A stretch of DNA of 64,000 bases from Heyndrickxia ginsengihumi (GCF_011008565.1 NZ_JAAIWK010000001.1:62001-126000), one strand, 5' to 3'. Shown: positions 38,405 to 47,102, numbered from the stretch's first letter. The notes: a model not told the origin generated them from the letters alone. Numbers and translations: made by a program.

Positions 38405-39376
38405 TTATAAACTTTGTACTGCAGTAATAATTGCCAGTTTATATACGTCTTCGGCACTACAGCCGCGGGATAAATCATTTACAGGTGCGTTTAATCCTTG
38501 AAGGATTGGACCTACTGCTTCAAAGCCACCTAATCTTTGGGCAATTTTATAACCGATATTGCCAGCTTCAAGGCTTGGAAATATAAACACATTTGCATCC
38601 CCTTGAATGACAGAATTAGGCGCCTTTTTCGCTGCGACAGAAGGAACAAATGCTGCATCGAACTGAAACTCCCCATCCAATATAAGCTCAGGCATAGATG
38701 CTTTTGCGATTTCTATTGCTTTTGTTACTTTTTCAGTCTCGGCCGATTGTGCAGATCCCTTCGTGGAAAAACTTAACATCGCCACTTTCGGCTCAATATT
38801 AAACATTTTTGCTGTATGTGCGCTTTCAATTGCAATTTCAGCTAAATCTTGGCTGTCAGGCGCAATATTAATGGCACAGTCCGCAAATACATATTTTTCA
38901 TCATTCCGCACCATAATAAAAACACCCGACGTCTTTTTTACCCCTTGTTTTGTCTTAATGATTTGTAAAGCTGGGCGAACAGTATCCGCTGTTGAATGAG
39001 CAGCACCACTAACTAATCCGCTTGCCCTTTTTGTGTAAACGAGCATTGTTCCAAAATAATTGACATCTTTTAATATTTCCCTTGCCTCTTCCAGGCTCGT
39101 TTTCCCTTTTCGGCGCTCTACAAATTTTTCAACGAGTTGTTCCATTTCTTCATATGTATTTGGATCAAAAATATCAATACCTTCTAACGAGACGTGCAGT
39201 TCATTTGCCTGATCTTGAATGGCATTGACATCGCCAATTAATATCGGCTTCAATATCTGCTCATTTGCAAGCCGGCTAGCAGCGGTTAAAATTCTTTCAT
39301 CTAATCCTTCAGGAAAGACAACCGCTTTCATTTTTCTTTGTATTTTTTGCTTCAATACTGTAAAAAGATCACTCAT
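38405..39376 (-). CDS. pta: Phosphate acetyltransferase
   Basis: Interconverts acetyl-CoA and acetyl phosphate; with acetate kinase it forms the overflow acetate route and supplies ATP. 323 aa, the short monofunctional form. Family motifs: MKAVVFPEGLDERIL at the start, VSGAAHSTADTVRPALQI, FADCAINIAPDSQDLAEIA (quoted to 19 residues) and FIFPSLEAGNIGYKIAQR. A sigma-A promoter lies about 45-70 bases upstream. Divergent from hemQ. Confidence 0.95.
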   Translation of the reverse strand: MSDLFTVLKQKIQRKMKAVVFPEGLDERILTAASRLANEQILKPILIGDVNAIQDQANELHVSLEGIDIFDPNTYEEMEQLVEKFVERRKGKTSLEEAREILKDVNYFGTMLVYTKRASGLVSGAAHSTADTVRPALQIIKTKQGVKKTSGVFIMVRNDEKYVFADCAINIAPDSQDLAEIAIESAHTAKMFNIEPKVAMLSFSTKGSAQSAETEKVTKAIEIAKASMPELILDGEFQFDAAFVPSVAAKKAPNSVIQGDANVFIFPSLEAGNIGYKIAQRLGGFEAVGPILQGLNAPVNDLSRGCSAEDVYKLAIITAVQSL

Positions 39377-39417
39377 TGTAAAACACCCCCACCTTTATTA
39401 ACCTTTGTTCTAATTTT

Positions 39418-39445
39418 AGAATACTATTTTCCCTTTAAATTTCAA
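39418..39445 (-). promoter_or_regulatory. Candidate sigma-A promoter of pta
   Basis: Minus strand: TTGAAA (39440-39445), 16-base spacer, TATTCT (39418-39423). I did not find a convincing cre, although B. subtilis pta is activated by CcpA. Confidence 0.5.
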
Positions 39446-39610
39446 GGTGTAAAATTGCGAACAATACGTATTTTTAAATAAATTTCCGGAAATGATTTTA
39501 TTGATCATCACCTTAACATTTTTTTAAAGTTCTCATATGACGACGTAGAATAATATTACTCACTAACCTGATTTAAAATATGTCTATTTTGTAACAAGCC
39601 TTCTTATCAT

Positions 39611-39639
39611 TTTTTTGTCAGTTGGAGCTATGCTATAGT
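39611..39639 (+). promoter_or_regulatory. Candidate extended -10 promoter of hemQ
   Basis: TGCTATAGT (39631-39639) is an extended -10 (TGnTATAGT); 17 bases upstream is only the poor -35 TTTTTT. It lies 35 bases before the hemQ start. Confidence 0.4.
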
Positions 39640-39673
39640 AATGCTAGATGAACAAAATTTGGAGGGATTTTTA

Positions 39674-40432
39674 ATGAGTGAAGCAGCAGAAACGTTAGAT
39701 GGTTGGTACTCACTACATGATTTCCGTTCTCTTGACTGGCCAAGATGGAAAACTCTTTCTAGTGATGAACGAGAAAAGGCAATTTTTGAGTTCCAACAAT
39801 TGCTTGATAGATTAAATGAAATCCAAGAAAGTGGAAACGGTGCTAATGCACTATATACAATTGTTGGGCAAAAGGCAGATTTTGTGCTATGGACATTACG
39901 TCCTACATTAGATGATATCCAAGAACTTGAAACAGAATTTAATAAATTAACAATTGCTGATTATACAATTCCTGCTTATTCATATGTAGCAGTTGTTGAG
40001 TTAAGCAACTATGTGAATGGAGGAAAAGCTGGCGAAGATGCATACGAAAATCCTTACGTTAAAGCTCGCCTTTATCCTACACTTCCAAAATCTAAATATT
40101 TCTGTTTCTACCCTATGGACAAGCGTCGTCAAGGAAATGATAACTGGTACATGCTCTCTATGGAAGAACGCCGTGAACTAATGAAAAGCCATGGTTTGAT
40201 TGGCCGAAGCTATGCAGGCAAAATTAAGCAATATATTTTAGGGTCTACAGGGCTTGATGATTACGAGTGGGGAGTGGCATTATTATCCGACGATGCCCTT
40301 CAATTTAAAAAGATTGTATATGAAATGCGTTTTGACGAGGTAAGTGCCCGTTACGGCGATTTTGGATCTTTCTTTGTTGGTACACTATTGGATGAAAAAA
40401 AACTTCGTTCTTTCTTACATGTGAACAATTAA
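39674..40432 (+). CDS. hemQ: Coproheme decarboxylase (HemQ)
   Basis: Last step of the coproporphyrin-dependent heme pathway of Gram-positive bacteria: peroxide-driven double decarboxylation of iron-coproporphyrin III to heme b. 252 aa, chlorite-dismutase-like fold. The catalytic Tyr lies in [12 protein letters not shown] and the axial His in [13 protein letters not shown] 39674 with GGAGGG 7 bases upstream is preferred to the longer frame from 39641. Confidence 0.94.
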   Translation: MSEAAETLDGWYSLHDFRSLDWPRWKTLSSDEREKAIFEFQQLLDRLNEIQESGNGANALYTIVGQKADFVLWTLRPTLDDIQELETEFNKLTIADYTIPAYSYVAVVELSNYVNGGKAGEDAYENPYVKARLYPTLPKSKYFCFYPMDKRRQGNDNWYMLSMEERRELMKSHGLIGRSYAGKIKQYILGSTGLDDYEWGVALLSDDALQFKKIVYEMRFDEVSARYGDFGSFFVGTLLDEKKLRSFLHVNN

Positions 40433-40448
40433 TTGGCAGCCCTTATTG

Positions 40449-40489
40449 AAACTTCGGTAAGTATATCCATGCTTATCGAAGTTTTTTTA
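40449..40489 (+). terminator. hemQ terminator
   Basis: AACTTCGGTAAG and CTTATCGAAGTT form a 12-bp stem (one G-U pair) followed by TTTTTTA. Confidence 0.85.
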
Positions 40490-40505
40490 TATGCTTTTTT
40501 GGTAG

Positions 40506-40535
40506 GCATATCTTCATTTTTGAAAACATACAAAT
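40506..40535 (+). promoter_or_regulatory. Sigma-E promoter of gerQ
   Basis: GCATATC (40506-40512), 14-base spacer, CATACAAAT (40527-40535): close to the sigma-E pattern GHATATT - N14 - CATACAnT. B. subtilis gerQ is known to be sigma-E dependent, which agrees. Confidence 0.75.
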
Positions 40536-40598
40536 AAATGTAGTGAAAACATACTTAAACATTCATCTTGAAATATTAATCATGTAGGAGGGACTCAA

Positions 40599-41048
40599 TT
40601 GTCAACAAATTATACACAACCCGTATACGGATATCCTTATTATCGCCAAACGACACAGCCAAATTATGGTGGAGGTTATTATCAACAACAATACCAAATG
40701 CCTTTTCCTCAGCAAACAACAACACCGACACAAAACTTACCTGGTCAACTTCCACTAGAACAATCTTATATTGAAAATATATTAAGGCTAAATAAAGGAA
40801 AATTAGTGACGTTATATGCTACATTTGAGAATAATCGTGAGTGGAATGCAAAAGTATTTAAAGGAATCATTGAGGCCGCTGGACGTGACCACGTCATTTT
40901 AAGTAATCCAGAAACAGGGGAACGTTATTTAATTCCAATGGTTTATGTTGACTATGTGACATTCTCAGAAGAAATTGAATATGAATACCCTTATGGGGCA
41001 GCTCCTAGTACACAGCAATTAGCAACATACCCACCAAGAGGTGAATAA
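40599..41048 (+). CDS. gerQ: Spore coat protein GerQ
   Basis: Inner-coat protein needed for proper localisation of the cortex hydrolase CwlJ; it is cross-linked by the transglutaminase Tgl. 149 aa: a Gln/Tyr/Pro-rich low-complexity N-terminal half (YYQQQYQMPFPQQTT) and a conserved C-terminal half (SYIENILRLNKGKLVTLYAT; RYLIPMVYVDYV). Starts with TTG 40599 behind a strong AGGAGGG. Mother-cell expression is indicated by the sigma-E promoter just upstream. Confidence 0.94.
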   Translation: MSTNYTQPVYGYPYYRQTTQPNYGGGYYQQQYQMPFPQQTTTPTQNLPGQLPLEQSYIENILRLNKGKLVTLYATFENNREWNAKVFKGIIEAAGRDHVILSNPETGERYLIPMVYVDYVTFSEEIEYEYPYGAAPSTQQLATYPPRGE

Positions 41049-41139
41049 GTATAAAAGCAGAAACTTAGTCAGCAGCAAGGGGCTAATGATTAAGATACGA
41101 ACAACTTATCAGCGCTGGTGCATGTATAGTTGTACTCCT

Positions 41140-41214
41140 TTAAAAAAGTCTGACACCGTATACGCAAATAACTTTTTCACCATGTTATGCGCTATACATG
41201 TCAGACTTTTTAAA
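41140..41214. terminator. Long bidirectional terminator gerQ/ywdK
   Basis: TTAAAAAAGTCTGACA and TGTCAGACTTTTTAA form the base of a long, partly imperfect stem that continues as GTATACGC/GCGCTATAC and AATAAC/GTTAT. A/T flanks on both sides serve the two convergent genes. Member of the GTCTGAC/GTCAGAC family. Confidence 0.8.
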
Positions 41215-41276
41215 GGTTCTATTTTAATACTTTTACGCAGTATATCGCCCAAAGCGAGGCACAATGTATACGCTAT

Positions 41277-41648
41277 TTAGAAAAATTTTACTGCTGCCGT
41301 TCCTAATAGTATCCATGCGATTAAGAAAGCTACGCCACCAATTGGTGTGATTGCGCCTAATATATTGATTTTCGTTAAAGATAATACGTACAAGCTTCCC
41401 GAAAAGATAACAATCCCTAAAAACATTAGCCATCCAGACCAGTTTAACAATGATGAAGATTTTACATTACCAGCAATAATACCGATTAAAATTAATCCTA
41501 ACGCATGATACATCTCATAACGAACACCTGTTTCCCATATATCTAAATACTTTTGTTCCATTTTTCCTTGCAAACCATGGGCTCCGAATGCTCCGAGAGC
41601 AACAGATAGAAAAGCGCAGATAGCACCAAGCAACACAAATATTTTCAT
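41277..41648 (-). CDS. ywdK: DUF423 membrane protein YwdK
   Basis: Small integral membrane protein of family DUF423, 123 aa with four hydrophobic helices and the family N terminus ALGAFGAHGLQGKM (about residues 16-29). Function unknown. ATG 41648 has GAGGTG 8 bases upstream; the longer frame overlaps ywdI. Same neighbours as in B. subtilis (gerQ, ywdK, ywdI). Confidence 0.9.
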   Translation of the reverse strand: MKIFVLLGAICAFLSVALGAFGAHGLQGKMEQKYLDIWETGVRYEMYHALGLILIGIIAGNVKSSSLLNWSGWLMFLGIVIFSGSLYVLSLTKINILGAITPIGGVAFLIAWILLGTAAVKFF

Positions 41649-41713
41649 ATGATCGACACCTCGAACTTTTTTCTTTTTATTTCGTATTCTTTTTAATTGT
41701 AGGAAACATCTCA

Positions 41714-41998
41714 CTAAAAATCAAAAAGAGAGTCTCCATTTGCCCCATCATCTGTTTGAATTGGTTTCGGTTGGGCAACCGTTTCAATTGGCTTTGATAA
41801 AATTTGAAGTTCAGCATGTTGTTTACTCCAATTTGCTTGTGGAGTTTCTCCTGCACCGCCCTCATCCTCTACAATCATTTCACATAAAGTTTTAATTGCA
41901 TATACATGTTGACGTACATGTTCTTCATCTTGAGAATGCTTTGCCTTTATCATTTCTTGTTCCATTTTATCTAATAATTGTTGAATAGAAATCGTCAT
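41714..41998 (-). CDS. ywdI: DUF5327 protein YwdI
   Basis: Short cytosolic protein, 94 aa. A predicted helical N-terminal half (SIQQLLDKMEQEMIKA; HVYAIKTLCEMI) and a polar, low-complexity C-terminal half ending GDSLFDF. Function unknown; ywdI precedes ywdK in Bacillus. The RBS GGAGAT lies before ATG 41998. Confidence 0.85.
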   Translation of the reverse strand: MTISIQQLLDKMEQEMIKAKHSQDEEHVRQHVYAIKTLCEMIVEDEGGAGETPQANWSKQHAELQILSKPIETVAQPKPIQTDDGANGDSLFDF

Positions 41999-42195
41999 TA
42001 TTTGATCTCCTTCATATATGGTTAACTATCATTTTAACATAAAGAGCATAAAAGCTCATGAAAACGGTATAATTTTTCCGCGAGCCTTTCTAATATTGTC
42101 TATTTATGGAATATTCAGTTGTCACTGTTTCTCTCTAAACTCTATCATTTTGAACAAATCGACAGATTCTCATAATATTTACTCGCTTTAACACA

Positions 42196-42233
42196 AAAAT
42201 CCGACATGTTTCACGTGGAACATGTCGGATTTT
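42196..42233. terminator. Terminator of the thiamin operon, containing parS
   Basis: AAAATCCGACATGTT (42196-42210) pairs with AACATGTCGGATTTT (42219-42233) in a perfect 15-bp stem over an 8-base loop, with A and T runs for both directions. It is 17 bases past the thiY stop. The loop and upper stem are the parS site. Confidence 0.85.
42207..42222. promoter_or_regulatory. parS site (ParB/Spo0J binding)
   Basis: TGTTTCACGTGGAACA; its complement TGTTCCACGTGAAACA fits the Bacillus parS consensus TGTTNCACGTGAAACA at every fixed position. ParB loads here as a CTP clamp and spreads along the DNA, recruiting SMC for chromosome segregation. Bacillus parS sites cluster around the origin, so the window should lie in the origin-proximal domain. 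Confidence 0.9.
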
Positions 42234-42250
42234 CCTGCTTTCAACCTTCT

Positions 42251-43249
42251 TCAATCTAAATTCACATAAGCACTTTTCGTATCAATCTTCGACTTTAACA
42301 ATTTTTGTTGGTATAACCAGTCCCCGACCTTTTTCCATGTGTTTGCGTCTTGGTAACCAAACGGCTGTTTCTTCGCATCCATCAATGGCAAAAGAATGTT
42401 CAAGCTTTTTGTTTCAACTTGCTTATCTAATGGTGCAGATTTTTCTTCATGTTTTAATAATATATTTAGACTCTGCTTCGGATGATTTTTTACATATTGT
42501 TGTCCTTTTGACGCCGCTGCCATAAATTTTTTATACATATCTTTCTTTTGTTTTAACGCTTTTTCGCTGGCAACAAAAACGAGTTCATAATAGTCAGGAA
42601 CACCATATTCTGTTGGGCTGAATGCCTTCATCGGATGTCCTTCTTTTTCCAATAGAAGCTCTTCATGATTGATATAGCCGCCAATAAGTCCATTCGTTTT
42701 ATTTCTGGCCATTGCCGGAATTAAATCCCAGCCAACATCGACCATCTTTACTTTTTTAGGATTTCCACCATCAGATTTCACCATCGTGTCGACAATCGCT
42801 TCATCTAAAGGAACCGATGGATAACCCACTGTTTTACCTGCTAAATCTTTTGGTGATTGAACAGAGCCTTTCGCTGGAACCATTAAAGTGTTAAGCGGAT
42901 GGCGTACAATAGCAGCAAATGACTGTACTGGAATATGTTGGCCGCGTGCTACTAACACTTCTGGCTGGTAGCTTAAAGCAATATCAATTTGATTTGCGGC
43001 AACCATTTTTAACGGATCATTCGTATCCGCAGGCATTTTAATATCTACATCTAAGCCTTGTTCTTTAAAATATCCCTTTTCCTTCGCTACATAAAGAAAG
43101 GAATGTACTGCATTCGGATACCAGTCAAGCATAATTGTAACCTTTTGTAATTTATGATTCCCCGTTGACTGACTATGTTGATTCCCACCGCTGCATCCAG
43201 TAAGAATAAGCAGCATTGAACAAAGCATCATCACTAGTAATCTCTTCAT
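42251..43249 (-). CDS. thiY: Thiamin-pyrimidine (formylaminopyrimidine) binding lipoprotein
   Basis: Extracellular solute-binding protein of the ThiXYZ importer, NMT1/THI5-like family, 332 aa. Lipobox LTGC with modified Cys19. Family motifs: VTIMLDWYPNAVHSFLYVA (N terminus of lobe 1), GYFKEQGLDVDI, and LAGKTVGYPSVPLDEAIVD. Binds N-formyl-4-amino-5-aminomethyl-2-methylpyrimidine in B. halodurans. Last gene of the TPP-riboswitch operon. Confidence 0.9.
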   Translation of the reverse strand: MKRLLVMMLCSMLLILTGCSGGNQHSQSTGNHKLQKVTIMLDWYPNAVHSFLYVAKEKGYFKEQGLDVDIKMPADTNDPLKMVAANQIDIALSYQPEVLVARGQHIPVQSFAAIVRHPLNTLMVPAKGSVQSPKDLAGKTVGYPSVPLDEAIVDTMVKSDGGNPKKVKMVDVGWDLIPAMARNKTNGLIGGYINHEELLLEKEGHPMKAFSPTEYGVPDYYELVFVASEKALKQKKDMYKKFMAAASKGQQYVKNHPKQSLNILLKHEEKSAPLDKQVETKSLNILLPLMDAKKQPFGYQDANTWKKVGDWLYQQKLLKSKIDTKSAYVNLD

Positions 43250-43266
43250 CAGTTTTCCCCCTATTA

Positions 43267-44037
43267 TTATCGAAATCTTTTTTTTAATATTTGCTTTTCT
43301 AGCAAATGGATTAATAAAAACAATAGAATGCCTAGTAGAGAAAGCAAAAAGACAGCAGCAAATAGAGCATCCGCCTGCATTGTTCCAGACATTCTTCTAC
43401 TGAAATAACCTAAGCCGGCACTGGCACCAAGCCACTCACCTATCGTTGCCCCAACAACGCAATAAACAACAGACATTTTCAAACCAGATAACATGTTTGG
43501 CAAAGCAATTGGAATTTGAATTTTTTTAAAAATATCCCAGCGATTTGCTCCCATTGTTAACAATAATTCGCGATATTCTTCATTCGTAGATTTTAATCCG
43601 TCGTATGTACTAATTGCGATTGGAAAAAATGCCGTTAATATTGTAACAGCAACTTTGCTCCAAATAGAATAGCCGAACCACATCATAAAAATTGGTGAAA
43701 TAGCAATCAATGGAACTGTTTGCGATATAACAAGAAGAGGATAGCATATTTTTTCGACTGTTTTCGAAAAATGCATAGCAGTACCTAGTAATACACCACC
43801 GAGAACAGAACAAACAAATCCTATCAATACTTCCTCAAGCGTGACTGGTAAGTGTACTGCAAATAACAACTGTTGATTGTCTATAAGCGCCGTCCAAATA
43901 GCAGAAGGTGCAGGTAAAATAAAAGAAGGAATAACATTTTTTTGAACTACAACCTGCCAGATCATAAGCACTATAATGATAAAAAGTATAAATAAACCAT
44001 ATTGTTGAAACCATTTTTTTAGTTTATGTTTTATCAT
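43267..44037 (-). CDS. thiX: Thiamin-pyrimidine ABC transporter permease
   Basis: BPD_transp_1-type permease with about six helices, 256 aa. The EAA loop that docks on the ATPase is visible as LLTMGANRWDIFKKIQIPIA. Overlaps the 3' end of thiZ by 14 bases, so translation is coupled. Confidence 0.9.
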   Translation of the reverse strand: MIKHKLKKWFQQYGLFILFIIIVLMIWQVVVQKNVIPSFILPAPSAIWTALIDNQQLLFAVHLPVTLEEVLIGFVCSVLGGVLLGTAMHFSKTVEKICYPLLVISQTVPLIAISPIFMMWFGYSIWSKVAVTILTAFFPIAISTYDGLKSTNEEYRELLLTMGANRWDIFKKIQIPIALPNMLSGLKMSVVYCVVGATIGEWLGASAGLGYFSRRMSGTMQADALFAAVFLLSLLGILLFLLIHLLEKQILKKRFR

Positions 44038-44797
44038 GAATCAAACACTCCAAATTTTTTCTCAACTCGATAAACTCTTGTTGATAAACGATTTCCGATC
44101 TTCTTGGCCTTGGCAAGTCCACATGCACTTCTTGAATCTTTTGGCTTTCTCCGCTTGGCAATAAATAAATTCTGTCGCTCAATAAAATCGCTTCTTCTAA
44201 ATCATGTGTAATAAACAACACAGTTTTTTGCAGCTCACCCCATAACTCAAGCAACCACTTATGCATATTCCGTTTTGTTAAAGCATCAAGGGCGCCAAAT
44301 GGCTCGTCTAACAATATTAACTCTCTTCCTGCAATAATCGTCCTTAAAAAAGCAACACGCTGCCTCATACCTCCGGATAGCTCGTGTGGATAAGCATGTT
44401 CATATGAAGTTAAGCCGAAACGTGATAACCACTCTTTAATCTCTGACATTTTCTTTTGCTTTGGGACTTTAGAAATCTCTAAAGGCAATAAAACATTCTC
44501 AAGCACTGTTTTCCATGGCAGCAGTAAATCTTTTTGCGGCATATACCCTACCGTTCCTAAGCGATTCACAATTCTTTCACCGTTAAGTTGAATATCACCT
44601 GAATTTTGCTCCAGCAAACCAGCAATTAAACGAAAAAGGGTACTTTTACCTGAACCGCTTGCACCAATAATAGAGACAAATTCTCCAGTATTAACATGCA
44701 TACTAAGCTTATTGAAAATTGCCGTCTTCCCCCGGCCATGCTGAAAGGAGAATGTAAGATCATGTATAGATAAAATATTATTAGACAGGCCAATCAT
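44024..44797 (-). CDS. thiZ: Thiamin-pyrimidine ABC transporter ATPase
   Basis: ATP-binding subunit of ThiXYZ, nitrate/taurine-type. Walker A GASGSGKST, Q-loop GYMPQKDLLLPW, signature LSGGMRQRVAF, Walker B LILLDEPFGALD, switch His in FITHDLEEA. The start is uncertain. ATG 44797 lies 16 bases inside the end of tenA and directly abuts AAGGGAG, leaving no spacer; a distant ATG at 44833 has no RBS; a CTG nine bases after GGGAG would be well placed. Overlap with tenA suggests translational coupling whichever start is used. 257 aa from 44797. Confidence 0.88.
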   Translation of the reverse strand: MIGLSNNILSIHDLTFSFQHGRGKTAIFNKLSMHVNTGEFVSIIGASGSGKSTLFRLIAGLLEQNSGDIQLNGERIVNRLGTVGYMPQKDLLLPWKTVLENVLLPLEISKVPKQKKMSEIKEWLSRFGLTSYEHAYPHELSGGMRQRVAFLRTIIAGRELILLDEPFGALDALTKRNMHKWLLELWGELQKTVLFITHDLEEAILLSDRIYLLPSGESQKIQEVHVDLPRPRRSEIVYQQEFIELRKNLECLIHDKT

Positions 44798-45452
44798 CTC
44801 CCTTATACACCATATTCCAAAACATATATTCATATCGGGAGGTAGTGAGGAAATGCTGCTCTAGCTCCTGCAGCTCTCGCTTCGGTTTTCCTTCTGTTAG
44901 TTTGTCTAGTAAGTCAATAAGCCAAGTCGCTAATGAACCGAATTCTTCAGAGGAATACATACGAATCCATTCCCCATATAACGGATGCTCGTCTGAACCC
45001 GGATAGTTCGCAACAAGCATTTTTCCAATTTCCCAATAACTCCACATACAAGGTAATAATGCCGAAACCAACTCCGCTAAAGAGCCATTCTGTGCAACTG
45101 TCAACATATAACGTGTGTATGCTAAATTAATTGGTGTTGCTCTAGTTGCAACAAGTTGTTCATTCGTAATACTAAACTTTGCAGCATATTGGCGATGTAA
45201 TTCCATTTCTCCATGCAACGTTTCATTAAGTAATTTTGCAAAAGCCCCCATCGTCTCTAAATCAGTTGCTTTAGCTGAAGCAAATGCAAACAATTTAGCG
45301 TAATCGATTAGAAAGATATAGTCCTGCTTCATATATCGAATGAAGTATTCAACAGAAAGATTACCTGCACCCAAGCCATTAATAAAAGGATGATGATGCG
45401 TTTTCTCCCATATTTCTTGGACATTATCATACAGTAATTGTGAAAATTTCAT
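44781..45452 (-). CDS. tenA: Aminopyrimidine aminohydrolase / thiaminase II (TenA)
   Basis: Converts 4-amino-5-aminomethyl-2-methylpyrimidine to the hydroxymethylpyrimidine (HMP) used for thiamin synthesis. All-helical protein of 223 aa; HHHPFINGLGAGNLSVEYF near the start and active-site Cys in LLPCMWSYWEIG match the family. It lies between the deformylase ylmB, two bases upstream, and the importer genes, so imported thiamin breakdown product passes from ThiXYZ to YlmB to TenA. Confidence 0.95.
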   Translation of the reverse strand: MKFSQLLYDNVQEIWEKTHHHPFINGLGAGNLSVEYFIRYMKQDYIFLIDYAKLFAFASAKATDLETMGAFAKLLNETLHGEMELHRQYAAKFSITNEQLVATRATPINLAYTRYMLTVAQNGSLAELVSALLPCMWSYWEIGKMLVANYPGSDEHPLYGEWIRMYSSEEFGSLATWLIDLLDKLTEGKPKRELQELEQHFLTTSRYEYMFWNMVYKGDDWPV

Positions 45453-45454
45453 AG

Positions 45455-46741
45455 CTACTCCCCCTTTTTCGTATTACACCATTGAACAATAAACAGAGCC
45501 AACACTTTTGTGAAGTTTACTAATTGCTGGATATCTAATTTTTCATTGACAGCATGAGCGTCCTCTAATTTACCCGGCCCAAAAATAACAGCAGGAATAT
45601 TTGCCTTTCCAAACCAGCCGCCATCTGTAACCGATGTTGACATTTCAATTGTTGGCGTTTCAGTCAATAGATGTTCATACACATTGATGAGACTGCGCGT
45701 CCCTGGGTGATCAGCATCAATTTCCAAAGATGGGAATATTTCACCTCGATCTTCAATCATTGATTTCCCACCCCAAACAAATTTCGGAGGATTATCTTTT
45801 AACCATGGATCCGCTGATGCTACTGCGTAAAGATGCTGTTCTATTTCTTTTACTATCTCTTCGTAATCTTCATTCGGATAGAAATGAACAGTAATCCATA
45901 AAGCACAGCGATCTGCGACGAAAGCCGCATGTCTTCCCCCTTCAATGACAGCTGGATTAATGGTGTTTGTTCCAGGAGGGAATCCTTCATAACTTTTAGT
46001 TACTGCCCAGTGACGCTCCAACTCTTGCAATCCAGCAATGATTTTCATCATTTTTTCTATCGCACTTGCACCTTTCATTCCACCGCCAGCATGAATCATT
46101 TTCCCACGTATTCCATCATGATAAATATCTTTGCTTTCTATTATGATCCAACCAGTAATGACCCCGCCTTGTCCTTGAATATGTAAATCACTTGTGTCCG
46201 TAACGACGGCAAAATCAGCTGTATATCCTCTTTCTATACAAGCTAAAGTCCCCGCTTCTCCTACCTCTTCTCCGATCACAGACTGAAATTGCAAATCTCC
46301 ATGAAGTGTTACTCCAAGCTCCTGCAGAACTTTCATTGCAATCAGCGCTCCAGCTATTCCGCCCTTCATATCTGCTACTCCACGTCCATAAATATAGGAA
46401 CCTTGCTGCTGTGCAACAAAAGGAGGAGACATCCACTCTTGTTCATCTCCAATTTCAGCAACATCAACATGGCCATTAATAATTAAACTATTATAATGCT
46501 CAGGAGACTTTCCACGTAAAAGACCAACCACATTTGGATCATTAGGGTATACGAACCATTTATCTGTCTGAAAATTCATGCGTTCTAAATAACCCTGAAT
46601 AAAGTGCTGTATATCATTTGTATTTCGTGCAGGTGGGCTTACTGTTCGGAATCGCACAAGTTCTTTTAATAAATCTAGCAGCTCCTCTTTTCTAGACTCT
46701 ATTTCAATCGAAATTCTCTCTTCAAGCTCGTTCGTCAGCAC
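45455..46741 (-). CDS. ylmB: Formylaminopyrimidine deformylase (M20 peptidase family)
   Basis: Removes the formyl group from imported formylaminopyrimidine. 428 aa zinc amidohydrolase of the ArgE/DapE/M20 family: metal motif INGHVDVAEIGD, bridging GRGVADMKGG, catalytic Glu pair in VIGEEVGEAG, and C-terminal FGPGKLEDAHAVNE. Substrate is assigned from operon context (TPP riboswitch, tenA, thiXYZ) and the B. subtilis/B. halodurans YlmB precedent, since M20 enzymes are varied. Starts with GTG 46741 with GGAG six bases upstream. Confidence 0.9.
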   Translation of the reverse strand: MLTNELEERISIEIESRKEELLDLLKELVRFRTVSPPARNTNDIQHFIQGYLERMNFQTDKWFVYPNDPNVVGLLRGKSPEHYNSLIINGHVDVAEIGDEQEWMSPPFVAQQQGSYIYGRGVADMKGGIAGALIAMKVLQELGVTLHGDLQFQSVIGEEVGEAGTLACIERGYTADFAVVTDTSDLHIQGQGGVITGWIIIESKDIYHDGIRGKMIHAGGGMKGASAIEKMMKIIAGLQELERHWAVTKSYEGFPPGTNTINPAVIEGGRHAAFVADRCALWITVHFYPNEDYEEIVKEIEQHLYAVASADPWLKDNPPKFVWGGKSMIEDRGEIFPSLEIDADHPGTRSLINVYEHLLTETPTIEMSTSVTDGGWFGKANIPAVIFGPGKLEDAHAVNEKLDIQQLVNFTKVLALFIVQWCNTKKGE

Positions 46742-46807
46742 GTCTATCTCCCCTTCCTTTCATGTAAGTTCTGCCTCCTTCAAACCTGCTAGTAAAGTTG
46801 CAAACAG

Positions 46808-46835
46808 AGTTTTGTAATAGATTGAACAAAACTCA
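46808..46835. other. Unassigned hairpin in the ylmB leader
   Basis: GAGTTTTGT and ACAAAACTC pair perfectly over 10 bases, between the riboswitch terminator and ylmB. There is no U run, so it is not an ordinary terminator. Confidence 0.45.
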
Positions 46836-46934
46836 TTCCATCTAACAATATAACGTTACGAGTAATGAGTCGGCCCGCAATGTGCCCCTTTTGCTGAATG
46901 ATTATTTTCCATAGTATTCAAATTTCATAACAAA

Positions 46935-46973
46935 AGAAAAAACCTGCTCATTTCCAGAGAAAAGAGCAGGTTT
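46935..46973 (-). terminator. TPP riboswitch terminator
   Basis: Minus strand: AAACCTGCTC, 14-base loop, GAGCAGGTTT, then TTTC. It lies 45 bases downstream of the aptamer and should be the transcriptional off-state. Confidence 0.8.
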
Positions 46974-47017
46974 GAAATCGCATCATCCGTCATTATACAT
47001 GACACAAATATCCATTC

Positions 47018-47102
47018 ATCTTCCCTCCGCTGGTATAATCCAGTTCAGGTTCAAAGGGTTTAGAACATACTGTTCAATCTCAGCCAAAGGCTCCCCTAGT
47101 GA
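47018..47102 (-). ncRNA. TPP riboswitch (THI element)
   Basis: Minus strand core in order: CTAGGGGAGCC, GGCTGAGATTG, ACCCTTTGAACCTGAACTGG and ATACCAGCGGAGGGAA, the diagnostic TPP aptamer segments. It controls ylmB-tenA-thiZXY. Confidence 0.95.
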
